Assembly (NCBI RefSeq): GCF_000559025.1
Contig: NZ_JAAN01000026.1
Location: forward strand, 124,001-188,000
Length of the DNA: 64,000 nt
Direction of reading: 5' to 3'
Origin: Luteimonas huabeiensis HB2
GTDB taxonomy: Bacteria; Pseudomonadota; Gammaproteobacteria; Xanthomonadales; Xanthomonadaceae
The notes beneath the pieces were generated by a model that ran no database searches, was not told the DNA's origin, and saw nothing but the letters and a program-made list of their open reading frames with translations. A program made the position numbers and the translations under genes. Position 1 is the stretch's first letter, and each line of letters begins with the position of its first letter. Shown in pieces: positions 28,618 to 36,475 of this stretch.

Positions 28618-28623
28618 AGTATA
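28618..28623 (-). promoter_or_regulatory. Putative -10 box for prmB
   Basis: TATACT on the minus strand, 45 bases before the prmB ATG in the divergent gap with the SCO gene. It is the most AT-rich string in the gap. No matching -35 was found. Confidence 0.4.
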
Positions 28624-28678
28624 AAGCGTGCGGCGGGCTTGCGGCCGCTTCCGGCCGGCGCGCGCACCAAGCGCCGGG

Positions 28679-28684
28679 TATCAT
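28679..28684 (+). promoter_or_regulatory. Putative -10 box for SCO gene
   Basis: TATCAT, 32 bases before the TTG start at 28717, in the gap divergent from prmB. It supports the internal TTG over a longer reading from 28639, which would begin upstream of the box. Confidence 0.35.
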
Positions 28685-28716
28685 GGCGCCGCCCTCCCCT
28701 TCGCGGACGCAGCCCC

Positions 28717-29355
28717 TTGTTCAACCGCCCCACCCTCGTGATCCTCGTGCTGGCGCTGGCCGGCGGCCTCGGCCTGCTGGCCGCGCAGAAGCTGCTCTCC
28801 GACCCGGTACCGGCGGCGCCGCAGACCCGCGCAGTGACCCTGTTCCCGCAGCCGCGCGCGCTGCCGCCGTTCCAGCTGCAGCAGTCCGACGGCACCCAGC
28901 TGGTGCCCGGCGAGCTGCACGGCCACTGGACGGTGGTCTTCATCGGCTTCACCCACTGCCCGGACGTGTGCCCGACCACCCTGGCCGAGCTGGCGCGCGC
29001 GCAGGCGCAGTGGGAGGACCTGCCCGATGCGGTGCGCCCGCGCGTGCTGTTCGTCTCGGTGGACCCCGAGCGCGACACGCCCGACCGCATCGGCGAGTAC
29101 GCCGCCGCCTTCCACCGCGACAGCCTCGCCGCCACCGCCGACATCCCCGCGCTGGAAGCCTTCGCGCGCTCGCTGTCGCTGGTGTTCATGAAGGTGCCGC
29201 CGCCCGAGGGCTATCCCGAGCACCAGTACAGCATCGACCATTCCGCCGCGCTGGCGGTGCTCGATCCGCAGGCGCGCATGGCCGGGGTGATCCAGCCGCC
29301 GTTCGACCCCGACGCGATCGCCGCCGACCTGCGCATGCTGACCGAGGCCCGCTGA
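28717..29355 (+). CDS. SCO1/SenC-family copper chaperone (thioredoxin fold)
   Basis: A membrane-anchored periplasmic protein that delivers copper to, or keeps thiols reduced in, the CuA site of cytochrome c oxidase. The 212-residue product has a signal anchor ([18 protein letters not shown]). The SCO copper motif HCPDVCPT is present, as are [16 protein letters not shown] and the distal copper-ligand histidine in [11 protein letters not shown]. The start is a TTG at 28717, chosen for the family N-terminus FNRPT and the -10 box; a longer reading from 28639 adds basic sequence. psd follows after five bases, so the two are probably co-transcribed. No oxidase genes are nearby. Confidence 0.9.
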   Translation: MFNRPTLVILVLALAGGLGLLAAQKLLSDPVPAAPQTRAVTLFPQPRALPPFQLQQSDGTQLVPGELHGHWTVVFIGFTHCPDVCPTTLAELARAQAQWEDLPDAVRPRVLFVSVDPERDTPDRIGEYAAAFHRDSLAATADIPALEAFARSLSLVFMKVPPPEGYPEHQYSIDHSAALAVLDPQARMAGVIQPPFDPDAIAADLRMLTEAR

Positions 29356-29360
29356 GGCCC

Positions 29361-30239
29361 ATGGACCCGATCACCCGCCTCAGCTACGTGCTGCCGCACC
29401 GCTGGCTGTCCGCGCTCGCGCGGCGGCTGGCCTATTCGGAAAACCCGCGGGTCCGGCGCTGGCTGATCGACACCGTGGTGCGGCGCTTCGGCGTGGATCT
29501 GACCGAGGCCGCGGAACCGGACGCCGGCGCCTACGCCAGCTTCAACGCCTTCTTCACCCGCGCCCTGCGCGCGGACGTGCGCGTGGCCGATCCCGATCCG
29601 CGCGCGCTGCTGGTGCCGGCCGACGGCCGCGTCAGCCAGTGCGGGACGATCGGCCACCCCGACGAGCGCGGGCGCATCTTCCAGGCCAAGGGCCGCTCGT
29701 TCACCGCCGCCGAGCTGCTGGGCGACGCCGCCGACGCCGAGGCCTTCGACGGTGGCGCCTTCGCCACCATCTACCTCTCCCCGCGCGACTACCACCGCGT
29801 GCACATGCCCTGGACCGGCCGCCTGCGCGAAACCGTGCACGTGCCGGGCCGGCTGTTCAGCGTGGGTCCGTCGGCGGTATCGGCGGTGCCGCGGCTGTTC
29901 GCGCGCAACGAGCGCCTGGTCTGCCATTTCGACACCGACTTCGGCCCGATGGCGGTGGTGATGGTCGGGGCGATGCTGGTCTCCGGCGTGGAGACGGTGT
30001 GGAGCGGCGTGGAGATCCCGAAGTACGCGCGCCGCGTGACCCGCCGCGACTGGCGCGCGCGCGGCATCGTGCTGGAGCGCTTCGCCGAGATGGCGCGCTT
30101 CAACTACGGCTCCACGGTGATCGTGCTGCTGCCGCCGGGCGTGGCCGAGCTGTCGCCCGCGCTGGGCCCGGAATCGCCGGTGCGGGTCGGCCAGGCGCTG
30201 GCGCGGCTGCGCGCCCCGGCCGCGCGGCCGGCGTCCTGA
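29361..30239 (+). CDS. psd: Phosphatidylserine decarboxylase proenzyme
   Basis: Psd makes phosphatidylethanolamine at the inner membrane. The 292-residue proenzyme has [10 protein letters not shown], the Asp of PADGRVSQ and the His of [12 protein letters not shown]. The self-cleavage motif GST lies at residues 250-252, where Ser251 becomes the pyruvoyl group. The proteobacterial form has LGST; here the residue before is tyrosine (NYGSTVIVL), a mild variant. The ATG at 29361 follows the SCO stop by five bases. A palindromic repeat array follows the gene. Confidence 0.93.
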   Translation: MDPITRLSYVLPHRWLSALARRLAYSENPRVRRWLIDTVVRRFGVDLTEAAEPDAGAYASFNAFFTRALRADVRVADPDPRALLVPADGRVSQCGTIGHPDERGRIFQAKGRSFTAAELLGDAADAEAFDGGAFATIYLSPRDYHRVHMPWTGRLRETVHVPGRLFSVGPSAVSAVPRLFARNERLVCHFDTDFGPMAVVMVGAMLVSGVETVWSGVEIPKYARRVTRRDWRARGIVLERFAEMARFNYGSTVIVLLPPGVAELSPALGPESPVRVGQALARLRAPAARPAS

Positions 30240-30305
30240 CGCGCTAGGCTGCATCGACATTCAGCGCGCGAAAGGCCCGCTGTTGGAGGCGCGCTGTCTC
30301 TGGCC

Positions 30306-30513
30306 TGCCCCCGCAAGCGGGGAGCATCCTGTTTTTCCCTTCCCCCGCAAGCGGGGAGCATCCTGATTTCCCTTCCCCCGCAAGCGGGGGAAGGTGCCGA
30401 AGGCGGATGGGGGGCACGCCGCAGGCGTGCAAAATGAGCCCGCTCGCGGGAGAAGGGACGGCATGGGCCCGCTTGCGGGAGAAGGGACGGCATGGGCCCG
30501 CTTGCGAGAGAGG
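30306..30513 (+). repeat. Composite palindromic repeat array after psd
   Basis: The 288-base psd to DUF4870 gap holds two sub-arrays. First come three CCCCCGCAAGCGGGG hairpins at 30308, 30342 and 30375, spaced 34 and 33 bases. Then come three head-to-tail 29-bp units of ATGGGCCCGCTTGCGGGAGA-type sequence, starting at 30434, 30463 and 30492. The stem sequences belong to the same family as those in gspG and between rng and maf. No gene or clear promoter is seen elsewhere in the gap. Confidence 0.88.
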
Positions 30514-30527
30514 GAACGCGATACGCG

Positions 30528-30968
30528 CTAGCCGATCAGGCGGATGCTCAGCGGGTAGCGGTACGGCTCGCCGTTGAAGGCCTTGACCGCGGCGATCACG
30601 CTGAACACCAGCCACAGCAGCGCGATGATGCCGGCCGCCGCCAGCAGCGCCAGGCCCGCGGGCAGGGTCAGGATCGCGCCCAGGCCCAGGGTCAGCACCG
30701 TGGCCCCGACCAGGGCGACGCCGATCGCGCAGGCGACCAGCGCGTAGATCAGCATGCTGAGGTTGAAGTTGAGCGCCTCGCGGGCGTGCTCGGCGACGAA
30801 GGGCGAGTCGTCGCGCTTGAGCAGCCAGACGATGCCCGCACCGACCACTCCGGCGACGCCGGCCAGCCAGCTCGTGAGCAGGGCCAGCACCAGCGCGGCC
30901 AGGTGCGCCGCGGCGGCCCAGCTGCGCTCGCCGGACGTCGGGGCGTTGAAGGCTTCGGTACTCGACAT
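30528..30968 (-). CDS. DUF4870 (Tic20-like) membrane protein
   Basis: A 146-residue inner-membrane protein with four hydrophobic segments. It matches the DUF4870 pattern: AHLAALVLALLTSW..., then IVWLLKRDDSPFVAEHAREALNFNLS, then a Gly/Ala/Leu-rich hairpin, then VKAFNGEPYRYPLSIRLIG. Function is unknown. The ATG at 30968 has a GGAGAT site. It is the third gene of a small cluster after a second DUF4870 gene (32376-32801) and a secreted duplicated-domain protein. The two DUF4870 proteins share the KR..PFV..A.EALNFN core and the C-terminal YRYP.(S/A)IRL but differ elsewhere. Confidence 0.85.
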   Translation of the reverse strand: MSSTEAFNAPTSGERSWAAAAHLAALVLALLTSWLAGVAGVVGAGIVWLLKRDDSPFVAEHAREALNFNLSMLIYALVACAIGVALVGATVLTLGLGAILTLPAGLALLAAAGIIALLWLVFSVIAAVKAFNGEPYRYPLSIRLIG

Positions 30969-31062
30969 GGTCGTATCTCCGGCGGCGCGGACATCGCGCC
31001 TTGTCCGCATCATGGGTCCGCACGCAGCGCGGGCCAACCCAACCGATGGCACCCCGGCCGGG

Positions 31063-32376
31063 TCAGTCAGCGGCCTGCGCACCCCAGGGACGGGCGGCCG
31101 CGTCGCTGCCCGGCCAGCGGATCTGGTCGAGCTTCCAGCGCCCGGACGGAAGCGCCACCAGGGCCAGCGTCAGCTCGGGGGCGCCGGGCGTGCGCAGCAC
31201 GGCGGTGGCGTGGCGGCCGTCGATGCGGGCGGGTTCGGCGCGGGTGGCCGGCGACAGGGCGAAGGGCAGCGCGCCCAGCGCCGCGGCGCGCAGGAGCAAC
31301 GCGTCGAAGCGGAGGCCGAGGTCGGTGCCGTACTCGTTGAAGGGCGTGACGTCCGCTGCGACCTCGCCGTCGCTGCGCGGCGCCGCCAGCCACGGCAGCG
31401 TCCCGTCCAGTTCGCGCAGCCCCAGTCCGGGCGTCAGCGCCTCGAAGCGCAACCCCTCGATCGCGCCCGTCGCGCCCCACTCCGCATCCGGCGACAGCAG
31501 GTGGTGGACGCTCAGGTAGTCGCGCCGCGTCCAGGCCCGGACGAAGGCGCGCACGGTGGCGTCCGGCGACGACATGTCCAGCGCTTCGTAGAACGTCCGC
31601 AGCCGGCCGGCGTCCTCCGGCGGCGCGGGCGCCGCCTCCGCGCCGCGCGCCGGTCCGGCCGCGCCGTCCCAGGGGCGGGCGGTGTCGCCGCTGCCCGGCC
31701 AGCGGACCCGGTCCACCTTCCAGCGCCCGGAAGGCTGGCGCAGGATCGACAGCGTCAGCGTGTCCGCACCGGGCGTGTGCAGCGCGACGAGCGCCTGCGC
31801 GCCATCGGCCTGCCCTGCCTCGACCTGCGTCTGCGCGGTGATCGCGAAGGGCAGCTTGCCGCGCGCGGCCGCCTGCCGCAGCAGCGCGTCGAAGCGCCGG
31901 GTGGGATCGCCATCGAACTCGCCGTTGGGCGAAGCGCCGGCCAGCACCTCCTCGACGGTCTTGCCGGAGGTCCGGTAGAGCGGCGAGTCGCGCGCATCGG
32001 CCTCGTCGAAGCCGGGCACCAGCCGGTTCGGCTCGTAGCCTTCGATGGCGCGTGCGACGTCGTGCTCGCTCTGCGGCGACAGCAGCAGGTAGACCGTCAT
32101 GAAGTCCTGCGCCGCCCAGGCCTGCGCGAAGCGCCGCGCGCTCGCCTCCGCCGAGGACATGTCGAGCGACTCGTAGTAGGTCCGCGCCGCCGGTGCGGAC
32201 TCCTCGGCGGACGCGGGCGCGGCCAGGGCCGCGGCGACGAGAACGCAGGCCGCGGCGAACCGCGCCACGCCCGCAAGCGCGAAGACGCGGCGAGGCGGCA
32301 GGCGCCCGGGCGGGCGCCGCGGCCCCCCGTCGCGCCCCGGCATCGCGAGACGCGACGGCCTGCGGGCCCGGCGCAT
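31063..32376 (-). CDS. Secreted protein with two copies of an unrecognised domain
   Basis: I do not recognise this 437-residue protein. A basic N-terminus (about 35-45 residues) leads to a signal peptide ending LAAPASA. Two copies of a domain of about 170 residues follow. Each begins RT(Y/F)YE(S/L/A)LDMSS, has AW..(Q/R)D(F/Y)...V..LLSP and AIEG, then RFDALL.(Q/R)AA..G.LPFA(I/L). Each ends LPSGRWK(V/L)D..RWPGS..(T/A)ARPW. This is an internal duplication with a charged Pro/Ala linker. The opening resembles SnoaL/NTF2-like ligand-binding folds, a weak inference. The ATG at 32376 overlaps the upstream DUF4870 stop (TGATG); an ATG at 32343 is a reasonable alternative closer to the signal peptide. 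Confidence 0.75.
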   Translation of the reverse strand: MRRARRPSRLAMPGRDGGPRRPPGRLPPRRVFALAGVARFAAACVLVAAALAAPASAEESAPAARTYYESLDMSSAEASARRFAQAWAAQDFMTVYLLLSPQSEHDVARAIEGYEPNRLVPGFDEADARDSPLYRTSGKTVEEVLAGASPNGEFDGDPTRRFDALLRQAAARGKLPFAITAQTQVEAGQADGAQALVALHTPGADTLTLSILRQPSGRWKVDRVRWPGSGDTARPWDGAAGPARGAEAAPAPPEDAGRLRTFYEALDMSSPDATVRAFVRAWTRRDYLSVHHLLSPDAEWGATGAIEGLRFEALTPGLGLRELDGTLPWLAAPRSDGEVAADVTPFNEYGTDLGLRFDALLLRAAALGALPFALSPATRAEPARIDGRHATAVLRTPGAPELTLALVALPSGRWKLDQIRWPGSDAAARPWGAQAAD

Positions 32377-32801
32377 CACTTCACCAGGCGGATCGCGAAC
32401 GGATAGCGGTAGGCGATGCCGTCGTTGGCCTTGACCGCGGCGACGATGATGAACACCAGGGCCACCAGGCCGAGGATCGCCATCAGCGGGCCGACGAGCA
32501 GGAAGCCGATGCCCAGGGTCAGCACGCCGATCAGGAACAGCACGACCATGATCGCGGCGACGGTGATGTTGAAGTTCAGCGCTTCCTTCGCCTGGTCGTC
32601 GACGAACGGCATGGTCTCGCGCTTGAGCAACCAGATCAGCAGCGGGCCGAGCACGCAGCCGACGCTGGCGCCCCAGCCGGCGGTGAGCAGGCCGCCCAGC
32701 AGCGCCGACAGGTGGGCGAACATCGCCCACTGCCGCTGCTCGGCGCTGACGCCGTTCCTGTCGGCGGACACGGGGGGGGCGGGTTCGTAGGGCTCGGTCA
32801 T
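32376..32801 (-). CDS. DUF4870 (Tic20-like) membrane protein
   Basis: A 141-residue membrane protein with three to four hydrophobic helices. It carries MFAHLSALLGGLLT, IWLLKRETMPFVDDQAKEALNFNITV and the ending VKANDGIAYRYPFAIRLVK. This is a more canonical DUF4870 protein than its downstream relative. The ATG at 32801 has a GGAG site. Its stop shares a base with the next start (TGATG), tying it to the secreted duplicated-domain gene. Function is unknown; the conserved cluster suggests the three act together at the envelope. Confidence 0.88.
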   Translation of the reverse strand: MTEPYEPAPPVSADRNGVSAEQRQWAMFAHLSALLGGLLTAGWGASVGCVLGPLLIWLLKRETMPFVDDQAKEALNFNITVAAIMVVLFLIGVLTLGIGFLLVGPLMAILGLVALVFIIVAAVKANDGIAYRYPFAIRLVK

Positions 32802-32849
32802 CGCGCGTCTCCTGGGGTCGGCGCCGGACGGCGCCCGCGCCATCCTACG

Positions 32850-34229
32850 TCAACCGGTACCGGCCACGGTCATCCGCTCGACCAGGATCGGGCCGGTGCG
32901 GATGTGCGAGCGCGGATCGACCTCGCTTCCCACCGCGCGGATGCCGGCGAACATGTCGCGCAGGCGCCCGGCGATGGTGATGCCGTCCACCGGGTAGGCG
33001 ACCTCGCCGTTCTCCACCCAGAAGCCGGATGCGCCGCGCGAGTAGTCGCCGGTGACCGCGTTGACGCCCTGCCCCATCAGCTCGGTCACCAGCAGGCCGC
33101 GGCCCATGTCGCGCGCCATCGAGGCCAGGTCGCCCGCGTTGGCCGGGATCTCGAGGTTGTGCACGCCGCCGGCGTTGCCGGTGGTCTGCAGCCCGAGCTT
33201 GCGCGCCGAATAGCTGCCCAGCACGTAGCGCTGCAGCACGCCCCCTTCCACCAGCGCCGACTCCCGCGTGGCCACGCCCTCGTCGTCGAAGGCCGCCGAG
33301 CGCAGGCCGCGCATCAGGAACGGCCGCTCGTGGATCGAGAACCAGTCCGGGAACAGGCGCTCGCCGACGCTGTCGAGCAGGAAGCTGGCCCGCCGGTACT
33401 GCGCGCTGCCGGAGACCGCGCCCAGCAGGTGCCCGATCAGCGAGCGCGCGGTCTCGACGGAAAACAGCACCGGCCACTCGCCGGTCGGCACGGTACGCGG
33501 GTCCAGCCGCGCCAGCGCGCGCTCGGCCGCCTTGCGCCCCACGGCCTCGGGCGACTCCAGGTCCTCGCGCGCGAGCGCCAGCGTGTACCAGCCGTCGCGC
33601 TGCATCGCCTCGCCCTCGCCGGCGATCAGCGCGCAGCCGAGGCTGTGATGGGTATCGCGGCTGGCGCCGAGGAAGCCGTGCGAGTTGGCGTACACGCCCA
33701 GCGACTGCCCGCTGCCGAGCGAGGCGCCGTCGGAATTGGCGATGCGCGCGTCGGCGTCGCGGCCGGCGGCCTCGCAGGCCAGCGCCAGTTCGACCGCGGT
33801 GTCCGCGTCCAGCGCCCAGGGGTGCCAGCTGTCGAACTCGCGCAGGTCGGTGGCCATCAGCGCCGCGTCGGCCAGGCCGGCGGCCGGGTCCTCCTCGGTG
33901 TAGCGGGCGATCGCGCAGGCCTGCTCGACGGTGGCCTCCAGGCTGCCGGCGCGCAGGTCGGCGGTGCTGGCGCTGCCCTTGCGGCGGCCGAAGTAGACCG
34001 TGACCGCGACGCCGCGGTCGTGCGAGGCCTCCACCGTCTCCACCTCGCCCAGGCGCACGCCGACATTGAGTCCGCGCTCCTCGGAACAGGCCACCTCGGC
34101 ATGGTCGGCGCCGCGCGCGCGGCACAGGGCGAGCGCGCGCCGCGCCACCTCGGCGAGCTGGTCCAGGCGCGCGGCGGCGTCGGCATCGGAAGCGGAAACC
34201 GGATCGGCAACGGCGGGGTTCGGGGTCAA
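32850..34229 (-). CDS. pmbA: Metalloprotease PmbA/TldE subunit
   Basis: PmbA (TldE) pairs with TldD in a protease that matures peptides such as microcin B17 and clears unfolded polypeptides. The 459-residue product has the family blocks [31 protein letters not shown] and [28 protein letters not shown]-terminal [21 protein letters not shown] is also present. Like other PmbA proteins it lacks the HExxxH zinc site, which TldD supplies. I start at the TTG at 34229, seven bases after AGGA; a GTG at 34244 is possible. The partner gene tldD lies nearby, separated by the oppositely oriented darP. Confidence 0.93.
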   Translation of the reverse strand: MTPNPAVADPVSASDADAAARLDQLAEVARRALALCRARGADHAEVACSEERGLNVGVRLGEVETVEASHDRGVAVTVYFGRRKGSASTADLRAGSLEATVEQACAIARYTEEDPAAGLADAALMATDLREFDSWHPWALDADTAVELALACEAAGRDADARIANSDGASLGSGQSLGVYANSHGFLGASRDTHHSLGCALIAGEGEAMQRDGWYTLALAREDLESPEAVGRKAAERALARLDPRTVPTGEWPVLFSVETARSLIGHLLGAVSGSAQYRRASFLLDSVGERLFPDWFSIHERPFLMRGLRSAAFDDEGVATRESALVEGGVLQRYVLGSYSARKLGLQTTGNAGGVHNLEIPANAGDLASMARDMGRGLLVTELMGQGVNAVTGDYSRGASGFWVENGEVAYPVDGITIAGRLRDMFAGIRAVGSEVDPRSHIRTGPILVERMTVAGTG

Positions 34230-34336
34230 TGGCTTATCCTGCACGAATGGGGTCCGGGGCGGCCGGCGGCATGCGCCGCGGCGCGCGCGGACCGTGGACA
34301 ATGCGCCGGCGCCAGGCCGGCCGAGGAAGGCAACGC

Positions 34337-34873
34337 ATGCGCGGCATCGACGAAGACACCGGCGAATATCTCTCGCCCAGCCGCAGCCAGCAGCGGCGCG
34401 AGGCGCTGGAGGTGCTGGCGCTGGGCGAACGGCTGGCGGGGCTGAGCCCGGCGCAGCTCGGGCGGCTGCCGGTGCCCGAGCGGCTGCTGCCGCACATCGC
34501 CGAGGCGCGCCGCATCACCTCGCACATCGCGCGCAAGCGCCAGCTGGCCTACCTGGCCAAGCAGATGCGCCGCGAGGACGACCAGACCCTGGAGGCGATC
34601 CGCGACGCGCTCGACGCCGGCGGCGAGGCCGCGCGCCAGGAGACCGCGCTGCTGCACCGCGCCGAGCAGTGGCGCGAGCGGCTGATCGCCGAGGGCGACG
34701 CCGCGCTGTCGGCGCTGCTCGACGCGCACCCGGGCGCAGACCGCCAGCACCTGCGCCAGCTGGCGCGCAACGCCGCGCAGGAACGCGCGCGCGACAAGCC
34801 GCCGCATGCGCAGCGGGAACTGTTCCGCGCGCTGCGCGAGACGCTGGTTCAGGGGCCAGAGGCCGCAGAGTAA
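34337..34873 (+). CDS. darP: Dual-action ribosomal maturation protein DarP (YjgA)
   Basis: DarP helps late assembly of the 50S subunit. The 178-residue, highly charged helical product has the DUF615 opening ([19 protein letters not shown]). [35 protein letters not shown] and the closing RELFRALRE are also family features. The ATG at 34337 has AGGAAGG just upstream; a longer reading from 34229 runs across the divergent promoter region. It is divergent from pmbA and convergent with tldD, a layout common in gammaproteobacteria. Confidence 0.92.
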   Translation: MRGIDEDTGEYLSPSRSQQRREALEVLALGERLAGLSPAQLGRLPVPERLLPHIAEARRITSHIARKRQLAYLAKQMRREDDQTLEAIRDALDAGGEAARQETALLHRAEQWRERLIAEGDAALSALLDAHPGADRQHLRQLARNAAQERARDKPPHAQRELFRALRETLVQGPEAAE

Positions 34874-34922
34874 AAGCGGAGACCGCCCTCCAAGCGGGAT
34901 CGCCACGTGCGCTTTTCCCTGA

Positions 34923-34957
34923 CCTCCGGCCCCTGGCCTCCGGCCTCTGGCTCCCGC
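34923..34957 (+). repeat. Seven-bp periodic repeat after tldD stop
   Basis: Four heptamers (CCTCCGG, CCCCTGG, CCTCCGG, CCTCTGG) and a degenerate fifth abut the tldD stop at 34960. The 11-mer GCGCTTTTCCC at 34909-34919 is identical to the flank of the trpB repeat, in the same orientation and place relative to the gene. The unit itself has diverged from CCCGGGT. Confidence 0.75.
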
Positions 34958-34959
34958 CC

Positions 34960-36411
34960 TCACGCCTTCGTCCCGCCCACCGTCAGCCCGTCGATCAGCA
35001 GCGAGGGCTGGCCGACGCCCACCGGCACGCTCTGCCCGTCCTTGCCGCAGATGCCCACGCCCTCGTCGAGGGCGAGATCGTGGCCGATCCGGGTCACCTT
35101 GCGCATGGTCTCGGGGCCGTTGCCGATCAGGGTGGCGCCCTTGACCGGCGCGGTGATGCGGCCGTCCTCGATCAGGTAGGCCTCGGTGGCCGAGAACACG
35201 TACTTGCCGCTGGTGATGTCGACCTGCCCGCCGCCGAAGTTGACCGCGTACAGGCCGCGCTTGACCGAGCGGATCATGTCCTCGGGATCGTCCTGGCCGG
35301 CGAGCATGTAGGTGTTGGTCATGCGCGGCATGACCAGGTGCGAGAACGATTCGCGGCGGCCGTTGCCGGTGGGCGCCACGCCCATCAGGCGGGCGTTGTG
35401 GGTGTCCTGCATGTAGCCGGCGAGCACGCCGTCCTCGATCAGGGTGGTGCAGCGGGTAGGCGTGCCCTCGTCGTCGACGTCGAGCGAGCCGCGCCGGCCC
35501 GGCAGGGTGCCGTCGTCGACGATGGTGACGCCCCGCGCCGCGACCCGCTCGCCGATGCGGCCGGCGTAGGTACTGGTGCCCTTGCGGTTGAAATCGCCCT
35601 CCAGGCCGTGGCCCACCGCCTCGTGCAGCAGCACCCCGGGCCAGCCGGGGCCGAGCACCACCGGCATCACCCCGGCCGGCGCGTCCACCGCCTCCAGGTT
35701 CACCAGCGCCTGCCGCAGCGCCTCGCGGGCGAAGCGCTCGGGCTTGCCGTCGGCCAGCAGCGCGTCGTAGCCGTAGCGGCCGCCGTAGCCGGCGTAGCCG
35801 GACTCGCGGCGGCCGTCCTGCTCCACGATCACCTGCACGTTGAACCGCACCAGCGGCCGCACGTCGCCGGCCATCACCCCGTCGGAACGCACGACCAGCA
35901 CGGTATCGACGTTGCCCGACAGGCTCACCATCACCTGCTTCACCCGCGGATCGGCCTCGCGCAGCAGGCGGTCCACGCGCCGCAGCGCCTCGACCTTGGC
36001 CGCGCTGTCCAGGCCCTCGACGGGATCGATCGCCGGGTACAGGCGCGCGCGCGCCGGCCGGCCGGCATCGGCGCGCTGCGGCGCCAGCGCGCGGCCGTCG
36101 CGCGAGATCGCGCGCGCCGAGGCCGAGGCCGCCAGCAGCGCCTCGGGATCCAGGTCGTCGGAATAGGCGAAGCCGGTCTTCTCGCCGGCGATCGCGCGCA
36201 CGCCCACGCCCTGCTCGATCGAATGGGTGCCGTCCTTGACGATGCCGTCCTCCATGCTCCAGCCCTCGCGGCGCGAATGCTGGAAGTAGAGATCGCCGAA
36301 ATCGATGCCGGGCCCGAGCAGGGCGGAGAACGCGCGGTCGAGCTGGCGGTCGTCGAGGCCGGCGGGCGACAGCAGCCGGGATTGGGCGATAACGAGCGGG
36401 GAATCGGTCAT
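34960..36411 (-). CDS. tldD: Metalloprotease TldD
   Basis: TldD is the zinc-bearing subunit of the TldD/PmbA protease. The 483-residue product carries the catalytic motif HEAVGHGLEGD (about residues 262-272). SRREGWSMEDGIVKDG, GFAYSDDLD, TRCTTLIEDGVLAGYMQD and the C-terminal VGICGKDGQSVPVGVGQPSL complete the family. The ATG at 36411 is preferred over a 16-codon longer reading of Arg-rich sequence. It follows yhdP in the same direction with a 64-base gap. Confidence 0.95.
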   Translation of the reverse strand: MTDSPLVIAQSRLLSPAGLDDRQLDRAFSALLGPGIDFGDLYFQHSRREGWSMEDGIVKDGTHSIEQGVGVRAIAGEKTGFAYSDDLDPEALLAASASARAISRDGRALAPQRADAGRPARARLYPAIDPVEGLDSAAKVEALRRVDRLLREADPRVKQVMVSLSGNVDTVLVVRSDGVMAGDVRPLVRFNVQVIVEQDGRRESGYAGYGGRYGYDALLADGKPERFAREALRQALVNLEAVDAPAGVMPVVLGPGWPGVLLHEAVGHGLEGDFNRKGTSTYAGRIGERVAARGVTIVDDGTLPGRRGSLDVDDEGTPTRCTTLIEDGVLAGYMQDTHNARLMGVAPTGNGRRESFSHLVMPRMTNTYMLAGQDDPEDMIRSVKRGLYAVNFGGGQVDITSGKYVFSATEAYLIEDGRITAPVKGATLIGNGPETMRKVTRIGHDLALDEGVGICGKDGQSVPVGVGQPSLLIDGLTVGGTKA

Positions 36412-36475
36412 CCGCGCAGGATGGGGGCGCGTCGCGGAGCGCGCAAGGCGAACGCGCATGCGCGCCGGCGCGCGG

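Noticed and set aside
30434-30515. CRISPR-like 29-bp repeats after psd
   Set aside because: The 29-bp units are back to back without spacers and resemble the palindromic repeats elsewhere in the window.
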